A DNA stretch of 35,075 bases from CAYRAV01 sp964422365 (GTDB taxonomy: Bacteria; Bacillota; Clostridia; Lachnospirales; Lachnospiraceae), in contig CAYRAV010000030.1 of assembly GCA_964422365.1 (NCBI GenBank), positions 1 through 35,075 of the forward strand, written 5' to 3'. The notes below the pieces were generated by a model. That model worked only from the letters and a program-made list of their open reading frames with translations, did not search any database and was not told where the DNA came from. The position numbers were made by a program, and so were the translations under genes. Positions 17,113 to 24,414 of the stretch are shown here, one piece after another (position 1 is the stretch's first letter; each line of letters begins with the position of its first letter).

Positions 17113-18161
17113 TTTTCTCTCAATTGTACCGCCGTAGCAGCTTTTCTTCTATGATCATCATCTTGTGCAGCATAGTGTTTACGTGTTGTATTTACATCAC
17201 TATGTCCCAAAACATCGGCAACCAAATAGATATCACCAGTCTCTTTATAAAGATTTGTACCATATGTACTTCTAAATTTATGCGGAGTAATATGTTTTGT
17301 GGTAACATGCTCTGTATATTTTTTCACTAGATCCTGAACTGCCCGCACACTAATTCGTTTATTTTGAATAGAATAGAAGAGTGCGTTTTCATGTCCTGGT
17401 AAAGGTGTTACCTTTGCACGTTCTGTATTGATATAATCCTGAAGTGCTTCCTCAACTTCACCACCAAAATAAACAAACATTTCATTGCCGCCTTTTCGAA
17501 ACACTTTAATTCTATTATTTTTAAAATCCACATCTGAAATATCTAATCCAACACATTCCGATACACGAATACCTGTCCCTAAAAATAGAGTGAAAATGGC
17601 CAGATCCCTAATTTTTGTTTTTTCATAAAAAACCTTTTTCTGCCCTGTCAGTTCTTCACCACATTGTTCAATATAATCTAATAAAATAGCTATTTCATCA
17701 ATATCAAGACGTATGATTTCTTTTTTATGTAATTTAGGCATATCCACAAAATCCATTGGATTCTTAGTAATATATTGTCTTTTATAATAGAAACGGTAAA
17801 AACTTCTCAATGCAGATAATTTTCTTGCGATTCCCTTTTCTGCATTAGTAAATTCTTTGTCATGGTAATCATAAACTTTTAAGTATTCTTTGAATTCTTC
17901 AATATCGGAAGGCTCTAGATTTTCAATATCCGAAATTTTAAAATCTGTCAACTGATGGTTATGGAAAATTGGATTGTTCCCCCGCAAGTATTCAAAAAAT
18001 AGTTGAATATTATATGCATATGCCACTTGTGTATTAATAGAAGTACTTTGATCAATGTATTGAAAAAAATCTTTCACAAAAACTGGAAGGCTTTTTAATA
18101 CAGAGCGAAGACGTTTTGTCTGTTCAATTTTTTTTTGTTCATGATAAGTTAATGCAGCCAT
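17109..18161 (-). CDS. tyrosine recombinase (XerC/XerD/XerS-like)
   Basis: 350 residues from ATG at 18161, preceded by AAAGGAC; an upstream extension to 18347 has no ribosome binding site and is rejected. The N-terminal ~130 residues are a SAM-like core-binding domain (FVKDFFQYIDQSTSINTQ). All catalytic residues are present: R199 (GTGIRVSE), K223 (FRKGGN), H294 and R297 (PHKFR), H320 (LGHSD) and Y330 (RKHY). The size and the extended N-terminal part recall XerS-type single recombinases of chromosome-dimer resolution. No excisionase, att repeats or phage genes adjoin it, so a housekeeping role is more likely than a mobile-element integrase. No dif site was recognised here. Confidence 0.88.
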   Translation of the reverse strand: MAALTYHEQKKIEQTKRLRSVLKSLPVFVKDFFQYIDQSTSINTQVAYAYNIQLFFEYLRGNNPIFHNHQLTDFKISDIENLEPSDIEEFKEYLKVYDYHDKEFTNAEKGIARKLSALRSFYRFYYKRQYITKNPMDFVDMPKLHKKEIIRLDIDEIAILLDYIEQCGEELTGQKKVFYEKTKIRDLAIFTLFLGTGIRVSECVGLDISDVDFKNNRIKVFRKGGNEMFVYFGGEVEEALQDYINTERAKVTPLPGHENALFYSIQNKRISVRAVQDLVKKYTEHVTTKHITPHKFRSTYGTNLYKETGDIYLVADVLGHSDVNTTRKHYAAQDDDHRRKAATAVQLREK

Positions 18162-18664
18162 AGTAACAGTCCTTTCTTTTTTATCTTTTATTATTATACC
18201 ATTTTTTGTTTCATTAGCAAGGAATTTTCGAACGAGAGTGTGGCAAACGCATGAACAACACAGTACACAAAAATTTGTTAGACATGTATCGATTCTGATA
18301 TTTACTGTATATGGGAATTCTTTTAGAAACGATTTTAAAAGTATCATAATTAAAAATGATACTTTTATTGATAAGGAAAAAACTTCAATAAATGTTCTAT
18401 ATTTTTTCTCATTACTGTGTTAAAATAAAAATAGTATCACTTTCGGCAAACTGTCATTTATAATTTACTGGAATTATTATTCCACCAATAAATATATCAT
18501 TTGATCAAATTAGTTAAAAACGCCATGCAAGCTTACTAAGAATCAAACTTGTAGCACAATAAATAGAGGTGCAGATGTTTCTTGTGAGAGTGCAGAGTTT
18601 AAGATAGTTTAACTTATATTGGTTATTTGTGGAAAGCAATCTATAAACAAAAGAGGGGATTTTT
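18162..18664. other. non-coding gap with a 12-bp hairpin
   Basis: About 500 nt between the divergent recombinase and the 116-residue membrane protein. It contains a perfect hairpin (18336-18347 with 18356-18367, 8-nt loop; arm AAAGTATCAT) that has a near-copy at 21178-21206. Around 18565-18600 the string AAATAGAGGTGCAGATG recalls the 5' start of a lysine riboswitch, but the rest of the aptamer is missing. No gene is visible. Confidence 0.55.
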
Positions 18665-19015
18665 ATGGAACAGAGATTAAAAAATTATCTTAAATGCACA
18701 GATGAATTGTTAAAAGAAAAGCATGTTTTGTCAGAAGAATGGAAACGCAGAAGAGAGGAACATTTGATTCAAATCTCTTTTTTTCAACATGAGCGTCTAA
18801 TTCATTTAATTGTAACCATAGTATTTGCTCTATTAGAAATGCTTACTTTGATGATAATTGTATTTCATTTTTCAATTATGGTGCTGGTATTGGCAATTTT
18901 ATTATTAGTTCTCCTAATTCCATATATTCGCCATTACTATATTTTAGAAAATGGTGTACAAAAAATGTATAACCAGTATGATGAATTCATACAAAATGAA
19001 AATTTAAAAAAATAA
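18665..19015 (+). CDS. small two-TM membrane protein, function unknown
   Basis: 116 residues. Residues 1-40 are charged and helical (KNYLKCTDELLKEKHVLSEE), then two adjacent TM helices (about 43-63 and 66-86), and a charged tail of about 30 residues. AGAGGGG precedes the ATG. It ends 45 nt before the cysteine-synthase-like gene and is probably cotranscribed with it. I do not recognise the family. Confidence 0.75.
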   Translation: MEQRLKNYLKCTDELLKEKHVLSEEWKRRREEHLIQISFFQHERLIHLIVTIVFALLEMLTLMIIVFHFSIMVLVLAILLLVLLIPYIRHYYILENGVQKMYNQYDEFIQNENLKK

Positions 19016-19060
19016 AGCAGCGAATTTGTTATCTTAATAAAAGCAGAAAGAGGTTTCAAA

Positions 19061-19987
19061 ATGATTTACGATAATGTACTAGAAGCAGTAGGACATACTC
19101 CTATGTTCCGTTTAAACCGCATGAATAGTCCCGAAAATGCACAGATTTTAGTAAAATATGAGGGTCTAAACATTGGAGGTTCCATAAAAACACGAACCGC
19201 ATTGAATATGATTGAAACAGCAGAACGAGAAGGAAAAATCAAACCAGATACTATTATTGTAGAGCCAACAAGCGGTAATCAGGGAATTGGCCTTGCTTTG
19301 GTTGGAGCAATACGTGGTTATAAAACTATCATTATTATGCCGGATTCTGTAAGCGAGGAACGCCGCAAATTAGTACAACATTATGGTGCTGATGTAATAT
19401 TGGTACATGATGATGGAAATATTGGCAAGTGTATTGAGGGATGCCTAAATACCGCTTTAAAAATGGCACAAAAAGATACAAGAGTTTACATACCAGAGCA
19501 ATTTTCTAATCCTGCTAATCCTGCTGTACATCACCATCATACAGGTCTGGAAATTTTAGAGCAGGTTGCTGGTCCAATTGATGGATTTTGTTCTGGTATA
19601 GGAACTGGTGGAACCATAAGCGGTGTAGGTGAAGTGTTAAAAGCACAAAATCCTGATATTACAATTTGGGCTGTTGAACCTAAACATGCAGCCATATTGG
19701 CAGGCGGAACAGTCGGAACCCATTTGCAAATGGGAATTGGCGATGGCATTATTCCGCCCAATTTAAATCAGGCTATATATGATGATATTTATATTGTAAC
19801 AGATGAAGAAGCCATTCAAACTGCAAAAGATTTAGCACGTTTAGAAGGTCTTATGTGTGGTATTTCAAGTGGAACTAATGTGGCGGCTGCTTTAAAACTT
19901 GCCAAAAAGCTTGGTAAAGGAAAAACTGTAGTAACTATTTTACCGGATACTGCGGAACGTTATTTCTCTACACCTTTATTTCAGTAG
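19061..19987 (+). CDS. cysteine synthase-family PLP enzyme (variant active site)
   Basis: Fold-type II PLP enzyme, 308 residues, of the O-acetylserine sulfhydrylase family. PLP-binding Lys is K43 (GGSIKTRTA; usual form GGSxKDR). The phosphate-binding loop is GTGGT (181-185) and the PLP-ring Ser is S270 (GISSG). The substrate-carboxylate loop reads PTSGNQGIG (69-77) where nearly all characterised OASS enzymes have SGNTG, i.e. Gln for Thr. Either a lineage variant of CysK or an enzyme with a different amino-acid substrate would fit. No serine acetyltransferase is adjacent. Confidence 0.85.
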   Translation: MIYDNVLEAVGHTPMFRLNRMNSPENAQILVKYEGLNIGGSIKTRTALNMIETAEREGKIKPDTIIVEPTSGNQGIGLALVGAIRGYKTIIIMPDSVSEERRKLVQHYGADVILVHDDGNIGKCIEGCLNTALKMAQKDTRVYIPEQFSNPANPAVHHHHTGLEILEQVAGPIDGFCSGIGTGGTISGVGEVLKAQNPDITIWAVEPKHAAILAGGTVGTHLQMGIGDGIIPPNLNQAIYDDIYIVTDEEAIQTAKDLARLEGLMCGISSGTNVAAALKLAKKLGKGKTVVTILPDTAERYFSTPLFQ

Positions 19988-20014
19988 TAAATTTAGAACA
20001 AAAAAATTTATTAT

Positions 20015-20054
20015 AAGCCACATAGACTATTGAAATTTTTATTCTATGTGGCTT
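20015..20054 (+). terminator. stem-loop, candidate terminator after the cysteine-synthase-like gene
   Basis: Perfect 12-bp stem: AAGCCACATAGA at 20015-20026 and TCTATGTGGCTT at 20043-20054, 16-nt loop, 28 nt past the stop codon. The following U-tract is short (TTTG), so it is a moderate candidate. Confidence 0.55.
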
Positions 20055-20252
20055 TGTAATAGATATTAATAAGCTGAAATGCCAAATAGGGGGAAGTGTG
20101 GGTGGTAGTAATGCCAAAGAAAGCGGATTCTAAGAATAATTAATCTATGCGTGAAATACAGGTTTTGTGCGAAGATTGATATTTTCAACGAAATACTTAA
20201 CCCCTTAAATGCTTTCAGCTACTGTTTATTGTAACTTATTCATATTCTCAAC

Positions 20253-20304
20253 ATACTGAAGTCAAAAGATTTTTGTCATTTTGAAATAGTTTTGGCTTCA
20301 GTAT
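20253..20304. terminator. second hairpin in the 19988-20351 gap
   Basis: 15-bp stem with one G-U pair: 20253-20267 (ATACTGAAGTCAAAA) and 20290-20304, 22-nt loop. It lies between the convergent cysteine-synthase-like and MBL genes, and could terminate the MBL gene's transcript from the minus strand, though neither side has a clean U-tract. No gene is seen in this gap. Confidence 0.4.
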
Positions 20305-20351
20305 CATTCTTATTATACAATTTTCAACCTTTCCTTAATTGTCTTGTCTTT

Positions 20352-21104
20352 TTATTCTGTAAATTCAAATATTTGATTTTCTTTTGTAATATTCATAATT
20401 CGTCTAGTAAAATCAGAATTATTTTTTAAATCTTTATATTGTTGAATCAAAGAATAATCTTGCCACATATGCATTGGAAAGACATAATCTGCATGAATAT
20501 TTTCCATAAAATAACCAAATCCTTTGAAAGCATTTTCCTTCTGTCTTGAATCTAATGGTACAAATGCCAAACTAAAATGTTCATTTTTTATTTTTTCCAT
20601 TTCCAATTTAAAAATAGTTTCTCTTCTGATATTTTCTGCATCTTCAGAACCCTCCCAATGCCACCAATTTAGGTCCCCTGCGTGATAAATATGCCTGCCT
20701 TCAGCTTTTATACAAAATGCAACACCAATATCTGTAGATTTAAGGGTATGGATATCAATATTTGCAATTGTGTAATCTCTATCAGGTGATACATATGTGA
20801 TAAGTTCTGTGACAGATGTATCAAAGCCATGTTTCTTTAAAAAGTTTGTGGTCATTTTGCAATCTTTAGAAAACACAAAATGAATGTTATTATAAAGTTG
20901 TGCCAATTTTAAAATATTCATATCAAAATGATCCTTATGTTTGTGACTGGCAAATATATAAATATTTTTTTCATGGGAAAGTTTTGGAAGTACTCCCATA
21001 AAATGATGGTCTTTCACAATACCTCCCTGAAAATAGTCAAACAAAAAAATATTCTCTTCCATTTCAACAAGAAAACTACTGTGATGTATGAATGTTATTT
21101 TCAT
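20352..21104 (-). CDS. MBL-fold metallo-hydrolase (UlaG-like, COG2220)
   Basis: 250 residues from ATG at 21104, with GGGAAG upstream; an in-frame start at 21134 is less well placed. It opens MKITFIHHSSFLVEMEE, typical of the UlaG-like branch of the metallo-beta-lactamase fold. The metal site motif HKHKDH is at residues 54-59, and a later metal ligand is in YHAGDLNWW. A His-rich C-terminal element FPMHMW is present. Members hydrolyse phosphoesters or lactones; the substrate is unknown here. Its position beside the Thg1-like/kinase pair is separated by 136 nt, so it may be an independent unit. Confidence 0.82.
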   Translation of the reverse strand: MKITFIHHSSFLVEMEENIFLFDYFQGGIVKDHHFMGVLPKLSHEKNIYIFASHKHKDHFDMNILKLAQLYNNIHFVFSKDCKMTTNFLKKHGFDTSVTELITYVSPDRDYTIANIDIHTLKSTDIGVAFCIKAEGRHIYHAGDLNWWHWEGSEDAENIRRETIFKLEMEKIKNEHFSLAFVPLDSRQKENAFKGFGYFMENIHADYVFPMHMWQDYSLIQQYKDLKNNSDFTRRIMNITKENQIFEFTE

Positions 21105-21177
21105 TGTGTTTCTTCCCTTCTTTTTGTTTTTCATGTTCTATGACTGGTAACTAAATTGCAGTTATATAGATTTTATA

Positions 21178-21206
21178 AAAAGTATCAAAATTAATTATGA
21201 TACTTT
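21178..21206. repeat. near-copy of the 18337-18366 hairpin
   Basis: AAAAGTATCA then AATTAA then ATGATACTTT, differing from 18337-18365 at only three of 29 positions, all in the loop or at stem edge. Both copies lie in intergenic DNA close to gene starts or ends. Confidence 0.6.
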
Positions 21207-21239
21207 CAGGTATAGTTTTGTTCACAATAATAAAATCTA

Positions 21240-22010
21240 CTATTCCTTTGAATTATCATCCAGAAATCGACATACCCAGCTAGCATACTCCTCTCCCAGT
21301 TTCAAATCATAATCTGTATGTAATTCTCTGCGTTTGGTCTTTACAGTTTCTTTATTGACTGGATTATATCCCTCTTTTATAATGGTTTGATAATAGACTC
21401 CAATTCCACGTTTCTGCCAATTTGGAAGTTCATTGTAATTAATTCCTCTATTAAATAACATTTCATTTTTATAAGCAACAGATTTTCCTTCTAATAACAT
21501 TGTAGCTTCTTCTTTTCCCAAACCTTCTTTCCGAAGTGTCCAATAACAATGAGCATTAAGTGAATTTCTATGTGCATCTTCCTGACGCCACATAAAATAA
21601 TCTTGTACTCTCTCAATATTAGGCAATGGAATGACACGGCAGTCAAATGTAGCTGTTTTTCCTAATGCCATAGAAAATGCAGCACTTGCCTCACCAGCTA
21701 AAGTTGTATTTATTTTTCTTACTTTACGCCCGAATGCATGATCTTCTAAATGAAATAATAAAGAAATTTCATCACTTTCTGTAAAACCATATACGATACG
21801 GAAACCACAATTCATTAAATGCCAGACAGTATTTACCATATAATCTCTAAAACGGATATCGAAGGGAGCTTCAAACTGGCAGATTTCTTTTGTTAACCTT
21901 GTAAATGATCTTCCATCCAATCTTGCAACAATATACATCTCCGGTAATATAATCTGGTCTAATGACTGCTCATATTTTCTCATCTTTGCATCAAATTCAT
22001 CAAATTTCAT
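21240..22010 (-). CDS. Thg1-like 3'-5' nucleotidyltransferase (tRNA-His guanylyltransferase family)
   Basis: 256 residues. Thg1 enzymes add nucleotides to the 5' end of RNA in the 3'-5' direction after activating the 5'-phosphate. The two metal-binding Asp motifs are intact: RLDGRSFTRLT (30-40, with D32) and GFTESDEISLLF (75-86, with D80). DAHRNSLNAHCYWTL in the middle matches the bacterial form of the C-terminal recognition motif. ATG 22010 is preferred to 22016 because GGAGA is 7-8 nt upstream. The gene overlaps the preceding kinase-like gene by 11 nt, a strong sign of coupling. Most bacteria encode G-1 of tRNA-His in the gene, so a repair role (as shown in vitro for Thg1-like proteins) is more likely than canonical G-1 addition. 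Confidence 0.9.
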   Translation of the reverse strand: MKFDEFDAKMRKYEQSLDQIILPEMYIVARLDGRSFTRLTKEICQFEAPFDIRFRDYMVNTVWHLMNCGFRIVYGFTESDEISLLFHLEDHAFGRKVRKINTTLAGEASAAFSMALGKTATFDCRVIPLPNIERVQDYFMWRQEDAHRNSLNAHCYWTLRKEGLGKEEATMLLEGKSVAYKNEMLFNRGINYNELPNWQKRGIGVYYQTIIKEGYNPVNKETVKTKRRELHTDYDLKLGEEYASWVCRFLDDNSKE

Positions 22011-22461
22011 CTTCATTTCTCCAATCTTCTACTTTCATTTCTGAATCTTCCATATGTACATAATATAATTGATCGAATCCTTCACTAAAATCAGGTAGTT
22101 CCAATTTTTTTGAAGTGCTTATTACTGCACATTTTGGAACTTTTGCTTTTCCGATGCGTTTTTCATTTCTTTCAATACATTTTCCAATGCTGGATTCAAA
22201 ATAATAACCTATGATCTGATAATGATGTATCTTTGCCATAGTGATATATTTTTTTCTATCTTCCTTAGTGGGATTTGTATTATCAATTACTAAATTTTTC
22301 TTCTGCTCCATACATTTTTCAATTGCAAGACGTTCCTTGTTTCTTGTGTTTAAAATATCCAAGTTGACATGTTCATATGTATCTTTGAAAAAGTTGTGAT
22401 AAAATGTTGTTTTTCCGCTGGCTTGTATCCCAATAAATATAATCATAGTCAATTGATTCAT
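22000..22461 (-). CDS. polynucleotide-kinase-like P-loop protein
   Basis: 153 residues from ATG at 22461, which has AAGGAG 9 nt upstream. Walker A is GIQASGKTT (11-19). The region NLVIDNTNPTKEDRKKYI (56-73) fits the PNK/AAA_33 kinase family, in which the Asp of the DNTN string contacts the 5'-OH, and a lid with Arg residues follows (IERNEKRIG). T4-Pnk-type kinases phosphorylate 5'-OH ends of RNA or DNA. No phosphatase domain is fused. The gene overlaps the Thg1-like gene by 11 nt, and a 5'-phosphate is what a Thg1-like enzyme needs. Other small-molecule kinases of this fold cannot be excluded. Confidence 0.82.
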   Translation of the reverse strand: MNQLTMIIFIGIQASGKTTFYHNFFKDTYEHVNLDILNTRNKERLAIEKCMEQKKNLVIDNTNPTKEDRKKYITMAKIHHYQIIGYYFESSIGKCIERNEKRIGKAKVPKCAVISTSKKLELPDFSEGFDQLYYVHMEDSEMKVEDWRNEDEI

Positions 22462-22638
22462 GTGATTAAACTCCTTCATGTTAAATAATATTGGCATCAT
22501 TTCATTTAGCAGCATAAATGCCATAAAGCACAATAATCCCACGACAATTGATCATACCGAAAAAGCCTTTTTTATATTTTAATATTATTTAAACTCCAAA
22601 TATATGTAAAAAACAATAGTAAATCGAGGAAGATAATA

Positions 22639-22860
22639 CTATTTTATTACCATTTTTAACCATAAAATGGGGATAAAAATCACTAAAACATTTTTCAGCA
22701 CTCTCCAGCAATCTGAAGGGGATTGACTCTTCAGGGCAGCCCAAAATAAAAAGGGGAACATTTTCACTTTTTCAAGGACATGCAGAGCAAGCTTATTGCT
22801 AATAGGAATAAAATGATACATATCGAATATTATACTATATTTTTGCTTTTCAAGCAACAA
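22639..22860 (-). other. G+C-richer element with a 73-codon frame in the 22462-23093 gap
   Basis: Within an A+T-rich gap of about 630 nt, 22700-22760 is clearly richer in G+C. It can form either of two overlapping hairpins: CAATC/GATTG (22709-22725) or CTGAAG/CTTCAG (22713-22734). The minus strand has an open frame of 73 codons (stop 22639, ATG 22860) containing FPFLFWAALKSQSPSDCWRV, without a good ribosome binding site. It may be a repeated element, a structured RNA or a small protein; I cannot decide between these. Confidence 0.35.
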
Positions 22861-22872
22861 AGTGATGATATA

Positions 22873-22985
22873 AGTAACAGTTCAACATTTCTACAGAGCA
22901 GATGCTGATATAAATAATTTCCCAGCTAGGTTACAGTTTTTTTATGATATTGTACATTCTGGCAAATGACGAATGGCATGGCTAA
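22873..22985. repeat. diverged intergenic repeat (copy B)
   Basis: 22919-22963 aligns with 1841-1888 (shared TTTTATGAT, GTACATTCTGG), and GAATGGCATGGCTAA at 22971-22985 matches 1945-1959 closely. The left end (22873-22883, TAACAGTTCA) is the complement of TGAACTGTTA found at 28744-28753 and, as TGAACTGTAAC, at 33351-33361. It shows that this gap and the one at 1590-1985 contain the same degenerate repeat. Confidence 0.55.
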
Positions 22986-23027
22986 TCATAATACTTTTAC
23001 TGTTGCAATTTTAGAAAAATTTTTTAA

Positions 23028-23056
23028 TAGACTTTACATATTAGGTGTGCTATACT
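23028..23056 (+). promoter_or_regulatory. sigma-A-type promoter for the coiled-coil gene
   Basis: TAGACT (23028-23033), 17-nt spacer, TATACT (23051-23056); four and five matches to the consensus hexamers. The ATG follows 37 nt downstream with AAAGGAG at 23077-23083. Confidence 0.55.
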
Positions 23057-23093
23057 AATTTAGAAAAAATTACATAAAGGAGCGTGTGTTAAT

Positions 23094-23405
23094 ATGACGG
23101 ATAGTGAAAAAATTGATTTAATCTTAGCTGATATGCAAGGTATGAAGGCTGATATGCAAGGTATGAAAGCTGATATACATGAGTTAAAACATAAGGTGAC
23201 AGGCATTGAACTACATCTTGAAAATGGAACGGATAAAAATATCCAGTTAATAGCCGAGAATTTTATTGAGTTAACTAAAAAATTGAATCAAGCTATTCCG
23301 GTAGCTGATAAAAATCTTGCTTATGAAGTAAAAGTGAACTACCTTACCGAGGAAGTAGATAAACTTAAAAAAGAGGTTTCAGAACTTAAAAGCAAAATAG
23401 CATAA
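23094..23405 (+). CDS. small coiled-coil protein with heptad tandem repeats
   Basis: 103 residues, no signal peptide. Residues about 12-32 are three copies of a seven-residue unit (ADMQGMK, ADMQGMK, ADIHELK), continuing into a coiled coil; a second coiled coil (LTEEVDKLKKEVSELKSK) forms the C-terminus. AAAGGAGCGTGTGTTAAT precedes the ATG. It is monocistronic with its own promoter and a terminator. Function unknown; the layout would suit a small oligomerising protein. Confidence 0.78.
   Translation: MTDSEKIDLILADMQGMKADMQGMKADIHELKHKVTGIELHLENGTDKNIQLIAENFIELTKKLNQAIPVADKNLAYEVKVNYLTEEVDKLKKEVSELKSKIA
23127..23189 (+). repeat. 21-bp in-frame tandem repeat, three units
   Basis: Units at 23127-23147 and 23148-23168 differ at one base (final G/A); the third (23169-23189) is diverged. 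Each encodes one coiled-coil heptad, so copy-number change would lengthen the coil in frame. Confidence 0.8.
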
Positions 23406-23409
23406 TAAC

Positions 23410-23448
23410 AATTGCGGTATAGTATCTTCCAATCACTATACCGCAATT
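23410..23448. terminator. hairpin between convergent genes
   Basis: Perfect 14-bp stem (AATTGCGGTATAGT at 23410-23423, complement at 23435-23448), 11-nt loop, starting 5 nt after the coiled-coil gene's stop and ending 10 nt before the stop of the minus-strand gene. The position suits a bidirectional terminator. Confidence 0.7.
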
Positions 23449-23457
23449 ATTCTCTAT

Positions 23458-24075
23458 TTATATTCTGCTTTCAAAATGCAGATTCTTAGGACGGTTGTCA
23501 TTGCTCCATTGCGCAAACGCTTCTCCAGCATGGTTAACAATAGAATCTTTACTATCTGCCTTATAAATTTCATTATCTATATCCATATAATATTGAAGCA
23601 TATCGTGCAGCTTATTCAACACTTGTTCCTCAGGAACTACTCTGCCATTCCATGACCATTGAAAAGTACACTTTAGAGAAGCATTAAGTAATTTTTCATA
23701 AGTTGCTGCTTTATCCTCATATCCTTCTCCACCAGTTACATGAACTTTACCATCATAAAAACTAAAGGCATAAATCTCTCCAGGGGCTAATTCGCTCTTA
23801 AATGGTTCCATATGATTGACAGAGGTTAACAATCCATCCATAAACTGCTGACTATTCTCATCTACCTCATCTATGGATTTTCTGCCATAAGTTACATCTT
23901 CCCAATCTTCTACAAATTGCTGTAGCTGGAACTTACTGATTTTTTCACTTGTGTCACTTTTTCCTGATTCATTTTGTATGTTTTTTCCATCCTGTGTTTC
24001 TTCCTGCTCTATTTCTTTTGATGCATAAGGGTTACCTGTATTTTGATAGGTTATATCATTCTGTATTGTTGTCAT
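23458..24075 (-). CDS. uncharacterised protein
   Basis: 205 residues, acidic, no signal peptide or TM. Residues 1-45 are low-complexity (Gln, Glu, Asn, Ser). Residues about 46-190 look globular: LQQFVEDWEDVTYGRKSIDE, then PGEIYAFSFYDGKVHVTGGEGYEDKA, then FQWSWNGRVV and a C-terminal helix. I do not recognise a family. The ribosome binding site is weak (GAAAG before the ATG). It is flanked by a hairpin on one side and a 339-nt gap on the other, so it is probably transcribed alone. Confidence 0.7.
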   Translation of the reverse strand: MTTIQNDITYQNTGNPYASKEIEQEETQDGKNIQNESGKSDTSEKISKFQLQQFVEDWEDVTYGRKSIDEVDENSQQFMDGLLTSVNHMEPFKSELAPGEIYAFSFYDGKVHVTGGEGYEDKAATYEKLLNASLKCTFQWSWNGRVVPEEQVLNKLHDMLQYYMDIDNEIYKADSKDSIVNHAGEAFAQWSNDNRPKNLHFESRI

Positions 24076-24414
24076 ACTTTCACACTCTCTTTCTATAACA
24101 TATTCCTGCCAGCAGCAAACCTGTTCTGCATGCCTTCAGCAATGTAGAAATACTTGCAGTTCTATTTGATTGATACTATTACGGTTTTTATATCGGTCTA
24201 ATCAAAGAAAGAATTTAGTTGAATTCTAGAAGAAACGTCATGACAAAATTTTTTCAGCTTTCCAGATTTCTCTATATAACCTGCTAATAGTATTGTGACT
24301 GTATGCTTTTTGTTTCCACTATCTCCATTTTATTGTATTTTTTATTAAATCATTCCTTTTACTTCCTTGATATCATAATCAATGTTTATTAGTACTTTTT
24401 ATTTCAATGCAGCA
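24076..24414. repeat. 339-nt gap with diverged repeat (copy D)
   Basis: No gene is visible. 24118-24148 (CTGTTCTGCATGCCTTCAGC then AATGTAGAAA) resembles 31219-31250 (CTGCTCTGTATGCTTTCGGT then AAAATAGAAA), differing mainly by transitions. This places another member of the intergenic repeat family here. The remainder is plain A+T-rich sequence. Confidence 0.45.

Noticed and set aside
17109..18161. Integrase of a mobile element
   Set aside because: No att-like repeats, excisionase, relaxase or phage genes nearby; flanks are ordinary genes, so a housekeeping Xer recombinase is likelier.
18220..18260. LexA box upstream of the recombinase (GAACGAGAGTGT)
   Set aside because: Two mismatches to GAACN4GTTC and no lexA gene adjacent.
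18565..18660. Possible lysine riboswitch
   Set aside because: AAATAGAGGTGCAGATG resembles the aptamer's 5' edge, but the conserved downstream core is absent, the segment is too short and the next gene is not a lysine gene.
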